A DNA stretch of 64,000 nt, taken from Candidatus Roseilinea sp. Lineage in GTDB: Bacteria > Chloroflexota > Anaerolineae > J036 > Brachytrichaceae. The first letter of the stretch is position 1, and the number at the start of each line of letters is the position of its first letter. Location: contig BPHV01000001.1 of the NCBI GenBank assembly GCA_026003755.1, forward strand, positions 590,393 to 654,392, written 5' to 3'. The translations under genes were made by a program, and so were the position numbers. Below the pieces are notes generated by a model, which worked only from the letters and a program-made list of their open reading frames with translations, was not told the DNA's origin and did no database searches. Positions 20,632 to 30,095 of this stretch are shown here, in pieces.

Positions 20632-20704
20632 CTCACCAAGAGAGGCGAAGCATTTGCACCGCGCTTCCGCCAGCCCAGACTACGCTTGCAAACGCTTCGC
20701 CTCT
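20629..20704 (-). promoter_or_regulatory. Overlapping hairpins in the infA leader
   Basis: A long stem: AGAGGCGAAGCATTTGC (20641-20657) pairs with GCAAACGCTTCGCCTCT (20688-20704), 16 of 17 positions. A short stem: CCTCTC (20629-20634) pairs with GAGAGG (20640-20645). Both use the bases 20641-20645, so they exclude each other, and the short stem overlaps the Shine-Dalgarno of infA. This layout could act as a translational switch; it could also be an unrelated palindromic repeat. Confidence 0.5.
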
Positions 20705-20803
20705 GCTACCTCCAACCTTCAATCCTGCAACTGGCCGAAATTATAGGCTCTTGTAAAATCGCCGTCAATCAACTACTCTTCAGTCACCTTCCGCGAATAT
20801 CGC

Positions 20804-21820
<1,017 letters not shown>

Positions 21821-21923
21821 GCACAGCGACGCTGCTTGCACACGGCTTGCGCGTGCATTCAGATAGCGCACCTGGCCCCGTCCGGGCAAAGGCGCCTGAC
21901 CTCTCGCCCACCCCAAGAAGCCG

Positions 21924-22779
21924 ATGGTCAAAGTCGTGACTGATTCCACCGGCGACGTCTCCGGCGGACATCGCTGCAGCGCCTGGGCATCATCGTCCTG
22001 CCGATGATCGTCGAGGTGGACGGTGTGACCCATCAAGACGGGGTGACCCTCACCCGCGAGCAGTTCTACGCCAGCCTGCCAAGCTATGCCGGTCTTCCCC
22101 AAGACGGCTGCCGGCCTCGCCCGAACGGTTTCGCGGACGCTTACCGCGCCGCACACGCTGCCGGAGCGGATGGGGTGGTCTCGGTGCACATCGCCCGCAC
22201 GGTGAGCGGCGTGTGCAACGCTGCGGAGCTGGCTGCGTCCGACGTGGCCAATGAGGGAATCCCCGTGCGCGTGGTGGATTCCGGCCTCGATGACGATGGG
22301 GCTGGGCCGACTTGGTCATCGCGGCCGCCGAAATGGCGCAACAAGGGGCAACGTTGGACGCGATCGTCTCGACGCTGGAAGCGATGAAGCGACGCATCCG
22401 CATCGTGGCGATGGCCGACACGCTGAAATACCTCCGCAAGGGCGGGCGGGTGTCATCGCTCACCGCCGGCATCGGTGAACTGCTACAGGTCAAGTTGCTG
22501 ATCGAACTCAAGCAGGGTGCCATCACCCAACTGGATCGCGTACGCACGCGCGGGCGCGGTGTGGAACGCCTCATAGAAGCGGTGCGCCAGACGCCGGGCG
22601 CTCCCCGTTGTTTCTCCATCGTCTACACCGGCGGCGACCAAGCGAGCGACATTGCCCGCATTCGGCGCGCGTTGGAGCCCATCGCCCCGATTGCCCCCCC
22701 CACCCCTGTGCTCGTCACGCCGGTCATCGGTGCACACTTCGGGCCGATGGGCCTCGGCGTGGTGATCGTGAACGAGTAG
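21924..22779 (+). pseudogene. DegV family protein, multiply frameshifted
   Basis: Begins MVKVVTDSTGDVS, the DegV start, then changes frame to LGIIVLPMIVEVDGVTHQDG and LTREQFYASLPSYAGLP. The TSxPS region is again disturbed (PKTAA in one frame, FADAYRAAHAAGADGVVSVH in another). MTMGLG and then LVIAAAEMAQQGATLDAIV lie in two more frames, and the rest, ADTLKYLRKGGRVSSLTAGIG to the end GPMGLGVVIVNE, is intact. At least four to five small indels are required. DegV proteins bind fatty acids and work with fatty-acid kinase FakA in many Gram-positives. As with murQ, the conserved residues survive, so recent decay and base-calling errors are both possible. Confidence 0.85.
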
Positions 22780-22803
22780 CCAAGCGTATAATCCATCGCC
22801 GAG

Positions 22804-22859
22804 TTACGAATTACGTATTACGCATGACGTGTTGCGTATCGCGCACCGCGTAATACGCC
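22804..22859. repeat. Eight 7-nt repeats directly before recG
   Basis: Units TTACGAA TTACGTA TTACGCA TGACGTG TTGCGTA TCGCGCA CCGCGTA ATACGCC fill the gap between the degV-family stop and the recG ATG at 22860 with exact period 7. The left units and the right units are inverted to each other (TTACGCA against GCGTAAT). The recG ribosome-binding site must therefore lie in, or be replaced by, repeat sequence. Confidence 0.9.
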
Positions 22860-25484
22860 ATGCCCGCCATGCCCAATCCAGCGACTGAAAAACTCCTCAA
22901 AATCCTCAGGCTCGAAGCGCAGACCGGCTATCACGACAAGGCGGTCACACGCGGCCTGCAGTCGTTCGCTGCCGCTTGGCTGGCCGACGCCGCGCGCAAC
23001 GACATTGACCCCGACTGGGCCGAGACGATCGCGCAGGAAATGCGCGACTACAGCGCCTCTGCCGATGAAGCGCACCGTCGCGCGGCGCTCGACGCGCTGA
23101 TGACCCGGTTGCGCTCGCCCGTCCTGCGCAGCTCGACGCAGGCGCGCGCCAAGGGCACCCCCAGCCCCCCTTCGTCACAGCGCCCCTGCGAAGGAGCGAT
23201 GACATTTGCAACGGAAAATCAGGCTGCCACAGACTCCGAAATATCGCCCGTGGAGACGGCGCCGGCCGTCACGACTGCGCCGCCCCCCGACGCTGCCCCC
23301 GCACTCACCCCAGATGCCAAGCCGCCGCAGTCGGTGGAGCAGCCGGCACAACGTCGGCGCTCAGAGACGCGCCCCGCCAACCCGCGCGAAGCCGGCCTGG
23401 GCCTAGACGCGCCGGTGACCAAGGTCGTCGGCATTGGTGACTTCAACGCGCAGAAGCTGGCTCGCCTCGGCGTGCATACCATCCGCGACTTGCTGTATTA
23501 CTTCCCGACGCGCTACGACGATTACAGCGCAATGAAGACGATCAACCAGCTCTTTTACGGCGAGCAAGTCACCATCATCGGGCGCATTGCGTCGGTGCGC
23601 AAACATCGAACGAAAAGCAACTTAATGATTGTGCGCGCGGTGATCGAGGACAAATCGGGCGCCATCGAATGCAGTTGGTTCACCGGCGAGCGCTACGTTG
23701 ATCACTTGATGAAGCAGTTGTCGGTCGGGCGGGAGATCGTCATCAGCGGCAAGGTGACCGAGTATTTGGGCCGGCTGACCTTCCAGAACCCCACCTATGA
23801 GCCGGCCGAGCGCGAATGGATCACCGGCGGCAGCATCGTGCCGGTGTATCGCCTGACCGAGGGGTTGCAGCCGCTGCTGTTGCGCCGGGTGATGAAGCGC
23901 ATGGTCGAGTACTGGCCCTCGCGCGTGCCCGAGCATCTGCCCGAGGAGGTGCGCAGCGAACTCGGCCTCATGCCGATCGCCGAAGCGCTGCGCGAAATTC
24001 ACTTCCCACGCTCCATGAAGTCGCAGGAGCGCGCGCGACGCCGGCTGGCCTTCGACGAACTGTTCACGGTTCAGTTGGCCGTGCTGCGCCAACGTCAGAT
24101 TTGGCGCCAGGCGCCGGCGCAACCGCTGCGCGTTGATCCGGCTGTGCGCGATCGGCTGATCGCCGCCCTACCCTATCCACTCACCGGCGCGCAACAACGC
24201 GCCCTGCAGGCCATCATCAAAGACCTGGGCCAACCCAACGCCATGCACCGGCTGCTACAAGGCGATGTCGGCTCCGGCAAGACGGTGGTCGCCGCGTTAA
24301 GCATGGCGCTGGCCGCGGGCTTGGGCGCGCAATCGGCCATGATGGCGCCGACCGAAATCTTGGCCGAGCAACACTACAAAACCATGAAGCGCCTGTTCGA
24401 CGGCTTCGCCGAGCGCGGGGCTACCGCTCCGATCACGCTGGCGCTGCTGACGGGTAGCACGAAGCCCGGCGAGAAGCGCACCATCCACGATGGACTCGCC
24501 CACGGCAGCATCCACGTCGTGATCGGCACACACGCCTTGATCCAGGAAGCTGTATCGTTCCAGAACCTGGGGCTGGTGGTCGTAGACGAGCAACATCGTT
24601 TCGGCGTGTTACAGCGCGCGGCGCTGCGGCAAAAGGGCGGCGCGTTGAACCCCCACACGCTGGTGATGACGGCAACCCCCATCCCGCGCACCCTGGCGCT
24701 CACGCTCTACGGCGACCTGGACAACACGGTGCTCGACGAGATGCCGCCCGGCCGTCAACCGATCGAAACGCACTGGTTCACCCCCGCCGAGCGCGAGCGC
24801 GCGTACCGCTTTGTGCAACACCAGGTCGAGCAAGGCCGACAAGCCTTCATCATCTGCCCACTCGTCGAAGAGTCGGACAAGATCGAGGCCAAGGCAGCGG
24901 TGGAAGAGCACGCGCGACTGCAGCGCGAGGTGTTCCCCACGCTCAAGCTGGGCTTGCTGCACGGCAAGATGAAGCCAGCGGAAAAAGAGCAAGCCATGCG
25001 CGCCTTCGCCAGCGGTGAGACGCATATCCTCGTCTCCACCTCGGTCGTCGAAGTGGGCATTGACGTGCCGAACGCGACGGTCATTTTGATCGAAGGCGCG
25101 AACCGCTTCGGCCTGGCACAACTGCACCAATTCCGCGGGCGCGTCGGCCGCGGCGAGCACAAGTCCTACTGCCTGCTGATCGCCGACACCAGCTCGGCCA
25201 TCAGCGACCAGCGCCTGCAGGCGATCGTGAACACCCAGGATGGCTTCAAGTTGGCCGAGATTGACCTGGAAATTCGAGGCCCGGGCGAGTTCTTCGGCAC
25301 TCGCCAAAGCGGCGCCCCCGAGCTCAAGCTGGTCAGCGTGAGCGACCGCGACTTGTTGGATGCGGCGCGCGCGCAGGCCGAGAAGCTGCTCGAGCACGAT
25401 CCGGAGCTAGCACAACATCCCTTGCTGGCCGAGAAGGTGTCCGAATTCTGGAAGCATCGCGAGGCGGTCGGCGACGCAAGCTGA
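22860..25484 (+). CDS. recG: ATP-dependent DNA helicase RecG with long N-terminal extension
   Basis: 874 residues, about 180 more than the typical form. Residues 1-85 form a helical extension (TEKLLKILRLEAQTGYHDKA) and 90-175 a Pro/Ala/Thr-rich linker. The wedge OB domain starts with VTKVVGIGDFNAQKLARLGV and IRDLLYYFPTRYDDYS. Helicase motifs: LLQGDVGSGKTVVAA (about 465), APTEILAEQHY, VVVDEQHRFGVLQR, VMTATPIPRTLAL, VSTSVVEVGIDVPNA, QFRGRVGRGEHKSYC. The C-terminal RecG segment is GPGEFFGTRQSG. It regresses stalled replication forks and remodels branched DNA. The start has no visible Shine-Dalgarno because repeats precede it; ATG 22869 is an alternative. Confidence 0.97.
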   Translation: MPAMPNPATEKLLKILRLEAQTGYHDKAVTRGLQSFAAAWLADAARNDIDPDWAETIAQEMRDYSASADEAHRRAALDALMTRLRSPVLRSSTQARAKGTPSPPSSQRPCEGAMTFATENQAATDSEISPVETAPAVTTAPPPDAAPALTPDAKPPQSVEQPAQRRRSETRPANPREAGLGLDAPVTKVVGIGDFNAQKLARLGVHTIRDLLYYFPTRYDDYSAMKTINQLFYGEQVTIIGRIASVRKHRTKSNLMIVRAVIEDKSGAIECSWFTGERYVDHLMKQLSVGREIVISGKVTEYLGRLTFQNPTYEPAEREWITGGSIVPVYRLTEGLQPLLLRRVMKRMVEYWPSRVPEHLPEEVRSELGLMPIAEALREIHFPRSMKSQERARRRLAFDELFTVQLAVLRQRQIWRQAPAQPLRVDPAVRDRLIAALPYPLTGAQQRALQAIIKDLGQPNAMHRLLQGDVGSGKTVVAALSMALAAGLGAQSAMMAPTEILAEQHYKTMKRLFDGFAERGATAPITLALLTGSTKPGEKRTIHDGLAHGSIHVVIGTHALIQEAVSFQNLGLVVVDEQHRFGVLQRAALRQKGGALNPHTLVMTATPIPRTLALTLYGDLDNTVLDEMPPGRQPIETHWFTPAERERAYRFVQHQVEQGRQAFIICPLVEESDKIEAKAAVEEHARLQREVFPTLKLGLLHGKMKPAEKEQAMRAFASGETHILVSTSVVEVGIDVPNATVILIEGANRFGLAQLHQFRGRVGRGEHKSYCLLIADTSSAISDQRLQAIVNTQDGFKLAEIDLEIRGPGEFFGTRQSGAPELKLVSVSDRDLLDAARAQAEKLLEHDPELAQHPLLAEKVSEFWKHREAVGDAS

Positions 25485-25569
25485 GGCCGTCTGTCGGCCC
25501 AACACTTCGAACACAACGCAATGTGCAGCAGACACCAACCACCCAAGCGAACGGACTAACGCCTCGATC

Positions 25570-26058
25570 ATGACCATCGCGCTTTACCCTGGCACGTTCG
25601 ACCCCTTTCACAATGGCCACCTTGACATCGCCCAACGCGCGCTGGCGCTGTTCGACGAGCTCGTCATCGGCGTCTATGACCAGCCGGACAAAAAGCTGCT
25701 CTTCTCGCATGAGGAGCGCATCGCGCTGGTGGATGAGGTGCTGCGCGAGGTGGGCGTGGACGGTCGGGCGCGCGTCACCGGCTACAGCGGCTTGACGGTG
25801 AACTTCGCGCGGCAACTGGGCGCATCGGTGCTCATCCGCGGCCTGCGCAACAGCGTGGATTTCAACTTCGAGCTTCAACAGGCACAGACCAATCACTGGC
25901 TGGCCGCAGACATCGAGGTGATCTGCCTATTCGCTAACGCCCCGAACCACTTCTTGAGCGCAACGTTGATCCGACAGATCGCTACGCTGGGCGGCGACGT
26001 GACGGCGCTCGTGCCGGACTGCGTGGCACGCGCATTGAGGCGACTTAAATATACTTAA
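25570..26058 (+). CDS. coaD: Phosphopantetheine adenylyltransferase
   Basis: 162 residues, normal length. Nucleotidyltransferase motif TFDPFHNGHLDIAQRAL (H-x-G-H) at the start; RGLRNSVDFNFELQQAQTN; and NHFLSATLIRQIATLGGDV corresponding to the I-S-S-T-x-x-R motif. It transfers AMP from ATP to 4'-phosphopantetheine, the penultimate step of CoA synthesis. It follows recG by 85 bases on the same strand and precedes the coiled-coil gene by 5 bases, so the latter is surely cotranscribed. Confidence 0.97.
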   Translation: MTIALYPGTFDPFHNGHLDIAQRALALFDELVIGVYDQPDKKLLFSHEERIALVDEVLREVGVDGRARVTGYSGLTVNFARQLGASVLIRGLRNSVDFNFELQQAQTNHWLAADIEVICLFANAPNHFLSATLIRQIATLGGDVTALVPDCVARALRRLKYT

Positions 26059-26063
26059 CGACT

Positions 26064-26600
26064 ATGGACATTCAACACCTGCTTGGAAGACTGGAAGCGA
26101 TCCTTCTGGAGGCGCGCCGCGTGCCCGGCACAAAGATGAAGCTGGTGGACGCAGACCGGTGCTTTCAGTTAATAGACCAGATGGTGTTGGCCATTCCTGA
26201 AGAAATCAAGCAAGCGCAGCGCATCCGGCAAGAGCACGACCGCATTATCGCGCAAGCCAGAGAGGAAGCCGAACGCATCAAGGAGATGGCGCGCGAGGAA
26301 GCCAGCCGGCTGGCCGACGACACCACCATCATCGCCATCGCTCAGGATCGCGCTCAGGCGATCGAGGCGCGCGCCCGTCGCGAGGTGGATCGCATGCGCT
26401 CAGAGGCGGACGCTTACGCCCTCGAAACGCTGATGCGCCTGCGCGAAGAACTTGAACACACCATAGCGGTTGTTTCCAACGGCATCGCGAAGCTAGAACG
26501 GGATCGGGCCGAGCGGTTGAAGGCGCTGGAAGACAGCTCTGGGGTGCCGCCAACCGACGCACAGCCCGCGCAAGAGTCGCAACCCCAAGCCGGTAGCTAG
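26064..26600 (+). CDS. Coiled-coil protein, DivIVA/SepIVA-like
   Basis: 178 residues, dominated by one long heptad-rich helix from about 50 to 155 (IRQEHDRIIAQAREEAERIK, ARARREVDRMRSEADAYALE). The N-terminus MDIQHLLGRLEAILLEARRV with the PGTKMKLVDADRCFQLIDQM segment resembles the short N-terminal module of DivIVA-like/SepIVA coiled coils. The last 25 residues are Pro/Gln/Ser-rich and probably unstructured. No membrane segment. Family members organise cell-pole or cell-wall growth, but that role is inferred. Tight spacing behind coaD points to an operon. Confidence 0.65.
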   Translation: MDIQHLLGRLEAILLEARRVPGTKMKLVDADRCFQLIDQMVLAIPEEIKQAQRIRQEHDRIIAQAREEAERIKEMAREEASRLADDTTIIAIAQDRAQAIEARARREVDRMRSEADAYALETLMRLREELEHTIAVVSNGIAKLERDRAERLKALEDSSGVPPTDAQPAQESQPQAGS

Positions 26601-26663
26601 ATCGAGCGATATGTCACGCCTCGCCCTACCGCCGACGGAGCCGGCGCCCCTTTCGCTGATCCC

Positions 26664-28898
26664 GTGAGCGCGCGCGCCGAGAAGATCTGCGCAGCGCTGA
26701 TCATCGCTGCGTCATTTGTCCTCTTCAGCCTCTACAGCGTTCTCACGCCGCTCTTCGAAGCGTCGGATGAACTGTGGCACTATCCGATGGTGCAACACCT
26801 GGCGACGGGCGGCGGCCTGCCGGTGCAGCGCGCCGGACAAACCGACGCCGAGGCCCCTTGGCGGCAAGAAGGCAGCCAGCCGCCGCTCTACTATTGGATC
26901 GCGGCTGCATTCAGCGCGCCCTTCGATTCATCAAATTGGCGCGACATTCGACGCATTAACCCACACAGCGACATGGGCGTGCCCACGCGCGACGGCAATG
27001 CCAATGTCGTGTTGCACACGCCGGCCGAAGCCTGGCCCTGGGCGCGCGCCACGCTGGCCGTCCGCGCCGCGCGTCTGGCTTCGATCCTGATGAGCACGGC
27101 AACCGTGTTCTTCGCCTACCTGGTCGCCCGCGAACTCTTCCCGAATGACGCAGGACGCCGGACGCAAGACGCGAGTCTCCCGCGTCTTGCCTCTCCCGTC
27201 ATCGTCGCCTGCACGCCGATGTTCGCCTTCATCAGCGGGGCGATCAACAACGACAACGCCGCCGTCATGTTCAGCACCCTCGGCGTGTGGTGGGCGCTGC
27301 GGCTGATGCGCATCGGCGATTTATCGCCTAAGAGCGCAGTCGTCGCAGGGGCTATTGCCGGCCTCGGCGCGCTGAGCAAGAGCAGCGCGCTGGGGTTGGT
27401 GGGCCTGTTCGGGCTTGCCGGCTTGCTGACCGCTTTTGACGCAAGACGCAAGGCGCAAGACGCGCCGCGCTCGCTCGTCTTTCGCCTTTCGTCTTTCGCC
27501 TTCGTCATGCTTGCCGTCACGTTGCTCATCAGCGGCTGGTGGTTTGTGCGCAATCAGGCGCTCTACGGCGACCTGCTGGGCTGGAACGCCTTTCTCGATG
27601 TCGTCGGGCGGCGCGACCAGCCGGCTTCACCGGCGCAACTGTGGAGCGAACGCGAAGGCTTCATCTGGGCGTATTGGGGCGTGTTCGGCGCGATGAACGT
27701 GATCATGTCGCCGTGGATTTACGATGTGCTGAACGGGCTCGCAGCGCTGGCAGTCGTTGGGCTCGTCTTGCGTCTTGCGTCTGCCATCCTGGGCAGAGCG
27801 CCGCTGACGCAAGACGCACGACGCAAGATCCTCCTCTGCCTCTTCTGGGTCGCGCTCGTCTTCGTGGCGCTGATGCGCTGGACATCGCTCACGCCGGCCT
27901 CACAGGGGCGACTGATGTTCCCGTGCATTGCCGTCATCTCGGCGGCGCTGGCCTACGGCTGGCGAATGCTCCATCGCTACGTGCTGCTGGGCGCGTGCGC
28001 CGGCTTGGCTGCGCTGGCGATCATCGCGCCGTTCACGTTCATCGCGCCGGCCTACGCGCAACCGCCTGACGGTTGGACGCAGCGCCTGCCGCTGACCGTG
28101 AACGCCGAATTCGGCGGCGCAGTGCGTCTTCAGGAAGCCGGCTTCGATACGACGAGTGTTCCACAGCCCGGCGACGAGGTCGCACTGCACCTGAACTGGG
28201 CGCTGGCGCAGCCGGTGACGCGCAACTACAGCGTCTTCGTGCACCTCATTGACGAGCACGACGTGATCGTCGCGCAACGCGACATGTACCCTGGTCAAGG
28301 CAGCCTGGCGTTGAGCGAGCAGCCGGCCGGCCGCCGATGGAGCGACCGGTACACGCTGCGCCTCTCGCCGCTCACGCCGGCGCCCAAGCAACTGCGTTGG
28401 GCCGTCGGCCTCTACGACCACGCAACCGGCGAGCGGCTGCCGCTGGCCAACGGTGACGACCGCGCGCTCTTCGGCGCAATCGAACTCGGCAGACGCACGG
28501 ACGAGTCGCCGCTGCTGCGCTATGCCAATGGGCTGGACCTGCTCGGTTATGCGCTCGATCCATCCGCCCTCATGCCCGGCGCGACGCTCACCGTTACCAC
28601 CCGTTGGCGCGCCACGAGGCCTCTCCCGTACGATCTGAACGTGTCGTTGCAACTGCTGGACGATGGCGCAAACAAGATCGCGCAGCAAGACCTTGGGCAA
28701 ATGCTCACGCAGTGGCCGGTCGGCGCAGAGATTGCGCTGACCCACGCGCTGGCGGTGAGCGACGACGCCACGCCGGGCGTATACCGCCTGTTGCTGGTGT
28801 GGTATGCGCCGAACAACTTCGCGCGACTGCCGGCCTACGACGCACAAGGCCAATTCGCCGGTGATCAGATCACGCTGACGCGCTTGCGCATACGCTAG
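26664..28898 (+). CDS. DUF2142-type polytopic membrane protein (putative glycosyltransferase) with tandem C-terminal beta domains
   Basis: 744 residues. The start is GTG/ATG-like at 26664, right after the coiled-coil gene. About 10-11 membrane segments lie in residues 10-460. FEASDELWHYPMVQHLATGG after the first span, with Glu/Asp outside the membrane, is the usual acidic site of GT-C-type transferases; WRQEGSQPPLYYWIAA and CTPMFAFISGAINNDNAAV are typical of this Chloroflexota group. Residues 470-744 hold two similar beta-sandwich-like repeats (PGDEVALHLNWALAQPVTRN and PGATLTVTTRWRATRPLPYD). Three palindromic heptad inserts (27145-27202, 27437-27507, 27764-27828) are translated in loops between membrane spans. 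It may transfer lipid-linked sugars; this is inference. Confidence 0.75.
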   Translation: MSARAEKICAALIIAASFVLFSLYSVLTPLFEASDELWHYPMVQHLATGGGLPVQRAGQTDAEAPWRQEGSQPPLYYWIAAAFSAPFDSSNWRDIRRINPHSDMGVPTRDGNANVVLHTPAEAWPWARATLAVRAARLASILMSTATVFFAYLVARELFPNDAGRRTQDASLPRLASPVIVACTPMFAFISGAINNDNAAVMFSTLGVWWALRLMRIGDLSPKSAVVAGAIAGLGALSKSSALGLVGLFGLAGLLTAFDARRKAQDAPRSLVFRLSSFAFVMLAVTLLISGWWFVRNQALYGDLLGWNAFLDVVGRRDQPASPAQLWSEREGFIWAYWGVFGAMNVIMSPWIYDVLNGLAALAVVGLVLRLASAILGRAPLTQDARRKILLCLFWVALVFVALMRWTSLTPASQGRLMFPCIAVISAALAYGWRMLHRYVLLGACAGLAALAIIAPFTFIAPAYAQPPDGWTQRLPLTVNAEFGGAVRLQEAGFDTTSVPQPGDEVALHLNWALAQPVTRNYSVFVHLIDEHDVIVAQRDMYPGQGSLALSEQPAGRRWSDRYTLRLSPLTPAPKQLRWAVGLYDHATGERLPLANGDDRALFGAIELGRRTDESPLLRYANGLDLLGYALDPSALMPGATLTVTTRWRATRPLPYDLNVSLQLLDDGANKIAQQDLGQMLTQWPVGAEIALTHALAVSDDATPGVYRLLLVWYAPNNFARLPAYDAQGQFAGDQITLTRLRIR
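27145..27202. repeat. Palindromic heptad insert 1 in the DUF2142-type gene
   Basis: Ends ATGACG and CGTCAT; centre GCAAGACGCG (27164-27173) pairs perfectly with CGCGTCTTGC (27181-27190). Units of the form GACGCAA/GACGCCG repeat every 7 bases on the left arm. Translated in frame as DAGRRTQDA then LPRLAS. Confidence 0.9.
27437..27507. repeat. Palindromic heptad insert 2 in the DUF2142-type gene
   Basis: Left arm: TGACGCAA GACGCAA GGCGCAA GACGCG. Right arm, reverse-complemented: TGACGAA GGCGAAA GACGAAA GGCGAAA GACG. Both arms have period 7 and share the ends TGAC/GTCA. Translated as DARRKAQDA and LVFRLSSFAF. Confidence 0.9.
27764..27828. repeat. Palindromic heptad insert 3 in the DUF2142-type gene
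   Basis: Left arm CGTCTTG CGTCTTG CGTCTGCC, right arm GACGCAA GACGCAC GACGCAAGA. The arms are in the opposite order to inserts 1 and 2, that is, the element is inverted. Translated as VLRLAS and TQDARRK, the same peptides as in the other two inserts. Confidence 0.9.
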
Positions 28899-28999
28899 CA
28901 GCGCGTCGTCGTCGGCGGCGCCGGCCATGCCGCCATGACTGACGCGCGTGGGCAACTTGGCGTTCACGGGGCCGATCGCCCAGGCAGCGCACCCAGCGC

Positions 29000-29128
29000 A
29001 TGGCCTACGGCCTGGGCGACGACGGCGAGTGGCACAGCAACGCTTCGGTGGTCGGCGCGTTGTCGCTTTACCTGAGCTTTATCAAGCTCTTCTTGTTGCT
29101 ACTTCGCATCTTCGGCAACCGCAAGTAA
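29000..29128 (+). pseudogene. Bax inhibitor-1 (BI-1/YccA) family C-terminal remnant
   Basis: The frame from ATG 29000 gives 42 residues: MAYGLGDDGEWHSNASVVG, then ALSLYLSFIKLFLLLLRIFG, then NRK and a stop. ALxLYLxFIxLFLxLLRxxG is the standard last helix of BI-1/YccA membrane proteins. The upstream 80 bases (28899-28999) carry only traces (N-L-A-F-T-G-P-I-A), so roughly 190 residues are missing. It is a deletion remnant between the DUF2142-type gene and the deacetylase gene. Confidence 0.7.
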
Positions 29129-29148
29129 CGACAGGGGGCAAGCCGGCC

Positions 29149-30036
29149 TCAATCGCCGCTCGCGCTCCTGACGGTGGCCGCAAAGCGTTCGAGCGAAGCG
29201 CGGCCGTGCACGCGGATGCGTTGCCATGTCATGGCGTTGGCCAGCGTATGGATCGAGCCGTGCTCGGTGGTCACCGCTGCCCAGGTCTGCACCGAGTGCA
29301 GCATGCGGATCACGGCGTCGTCGTAGCGGCCGGAGGGATAGCAAAAGAAGCGCGGCCGCTTGCCGGTATGCGCGGTGATTTGCTCAATTGGCCCCAGAAT
29401 CTCCCACACGAGGAACTGAAAGTCGCGGTTGCGCAGATCGCGGTGTGTGCGGGCGTGTGATTCGATGTCCATCCCCGCCGCCGACATTTCCTTCACCATC
29501 TCCCACGTCAGGTAGTTGGGGTTGCCGAAGTTGATGAAGTCGGTAGTGATGAAGAACGTGCCGCGCATGCCATACTTCTGCAGCAGCGGGAAGGCGTGCT
29601 CGTAGTGGTCACGGTAGCCGTCGTCGAAGGTGAGCACGATAGGCTTGGGCGGCAGCGACCGGCCCAGCTTCAGATGCGCATACAAGTCGTATAGGCTGAT
29701 GGTGGTGTAGCCGTTCGCCGCCAGGTACTGGAGCTGCCGTTCGAAGTCCTGCGGCGTCACCGACAGGTCAATACGATAGCGGTCGGCGACGGGCGGCGGC
29801 TCGGAGATGTAGTGATACATCAGGATCGGCACGCGCGCCGAAGCCGGCGGGCGAACCGGCGCGGCTGTCGCGGTCGGCGCAGCCGTGGGCAGCGGACGAG
29901 GGGGCAGCGTCGCCGGTGGTTGATCCTCCGGCGGCAACTTAGCCTCGCCGAAGGCCGGACGGCCTGAAAACGGCCCAACCCAAACAAATGCCAGCGACAA
30001 GACAACGACGAGCGCGACGCGCGCGAGACGAGACAT
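29149..30036 (-). CDS. Exported polysaccharide deacetylase
   Basis: 295 residues from ATG 30036, which begins a clean signal/anchor (SRLARVALVVVLSLAFVWVG); the longer frame to 30120 would overlap the divergent lipoprotein start. After a Pro/Ala/Thr linker (50-85), the NodB fold: RVPILMYHYISEPP, VLTFDDGYRDHYEHAFPLL (Asp-Asp metal site) near 155-175, GMRGTFFITTDFI, MDIESHARTHRDLRN (H-x-x-x-H), and RFFCYPSGRYDDAVI. It removes N-acetyl groups from a surface polymer such as peptidoglycan or an exopolysaccharide, outside the membrane. Divergent from the lipoprotein gene with 59 bases between. Confidence 0.93.
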   Translation of the reverse strand: MSRLARVALVVVLSLAFVWVGPFSGRPAFGEAKLPPEDQPPATLPPRPLPTAAPTATAAPVRPPASARVPILMYHYISEPPPVADRYRIDLSVTPQDFERQLQYLAANGYTTISLYDLYAHLKLGRSLPPKPIVLTFDDGYRDHYEHAFPLLQKYGMRGTFFITTDFINFGNPNYLTWEMVKEMSAAGMDIESHARTHRDLRNRDFQFLVWEILGPIEQITAHTGKRPRFFCYPSGRYDDAVIRMLHSVQTWAAVTTEHGSIHTLANAMTWQRIRVHGRASLERFAATVRSASGD

Positions 30037-30095
30037 GACGCGATAGACCCGCGCAATTGTAGCGGGTCGGCCCACAGGCGCTATCATTACTTGCC

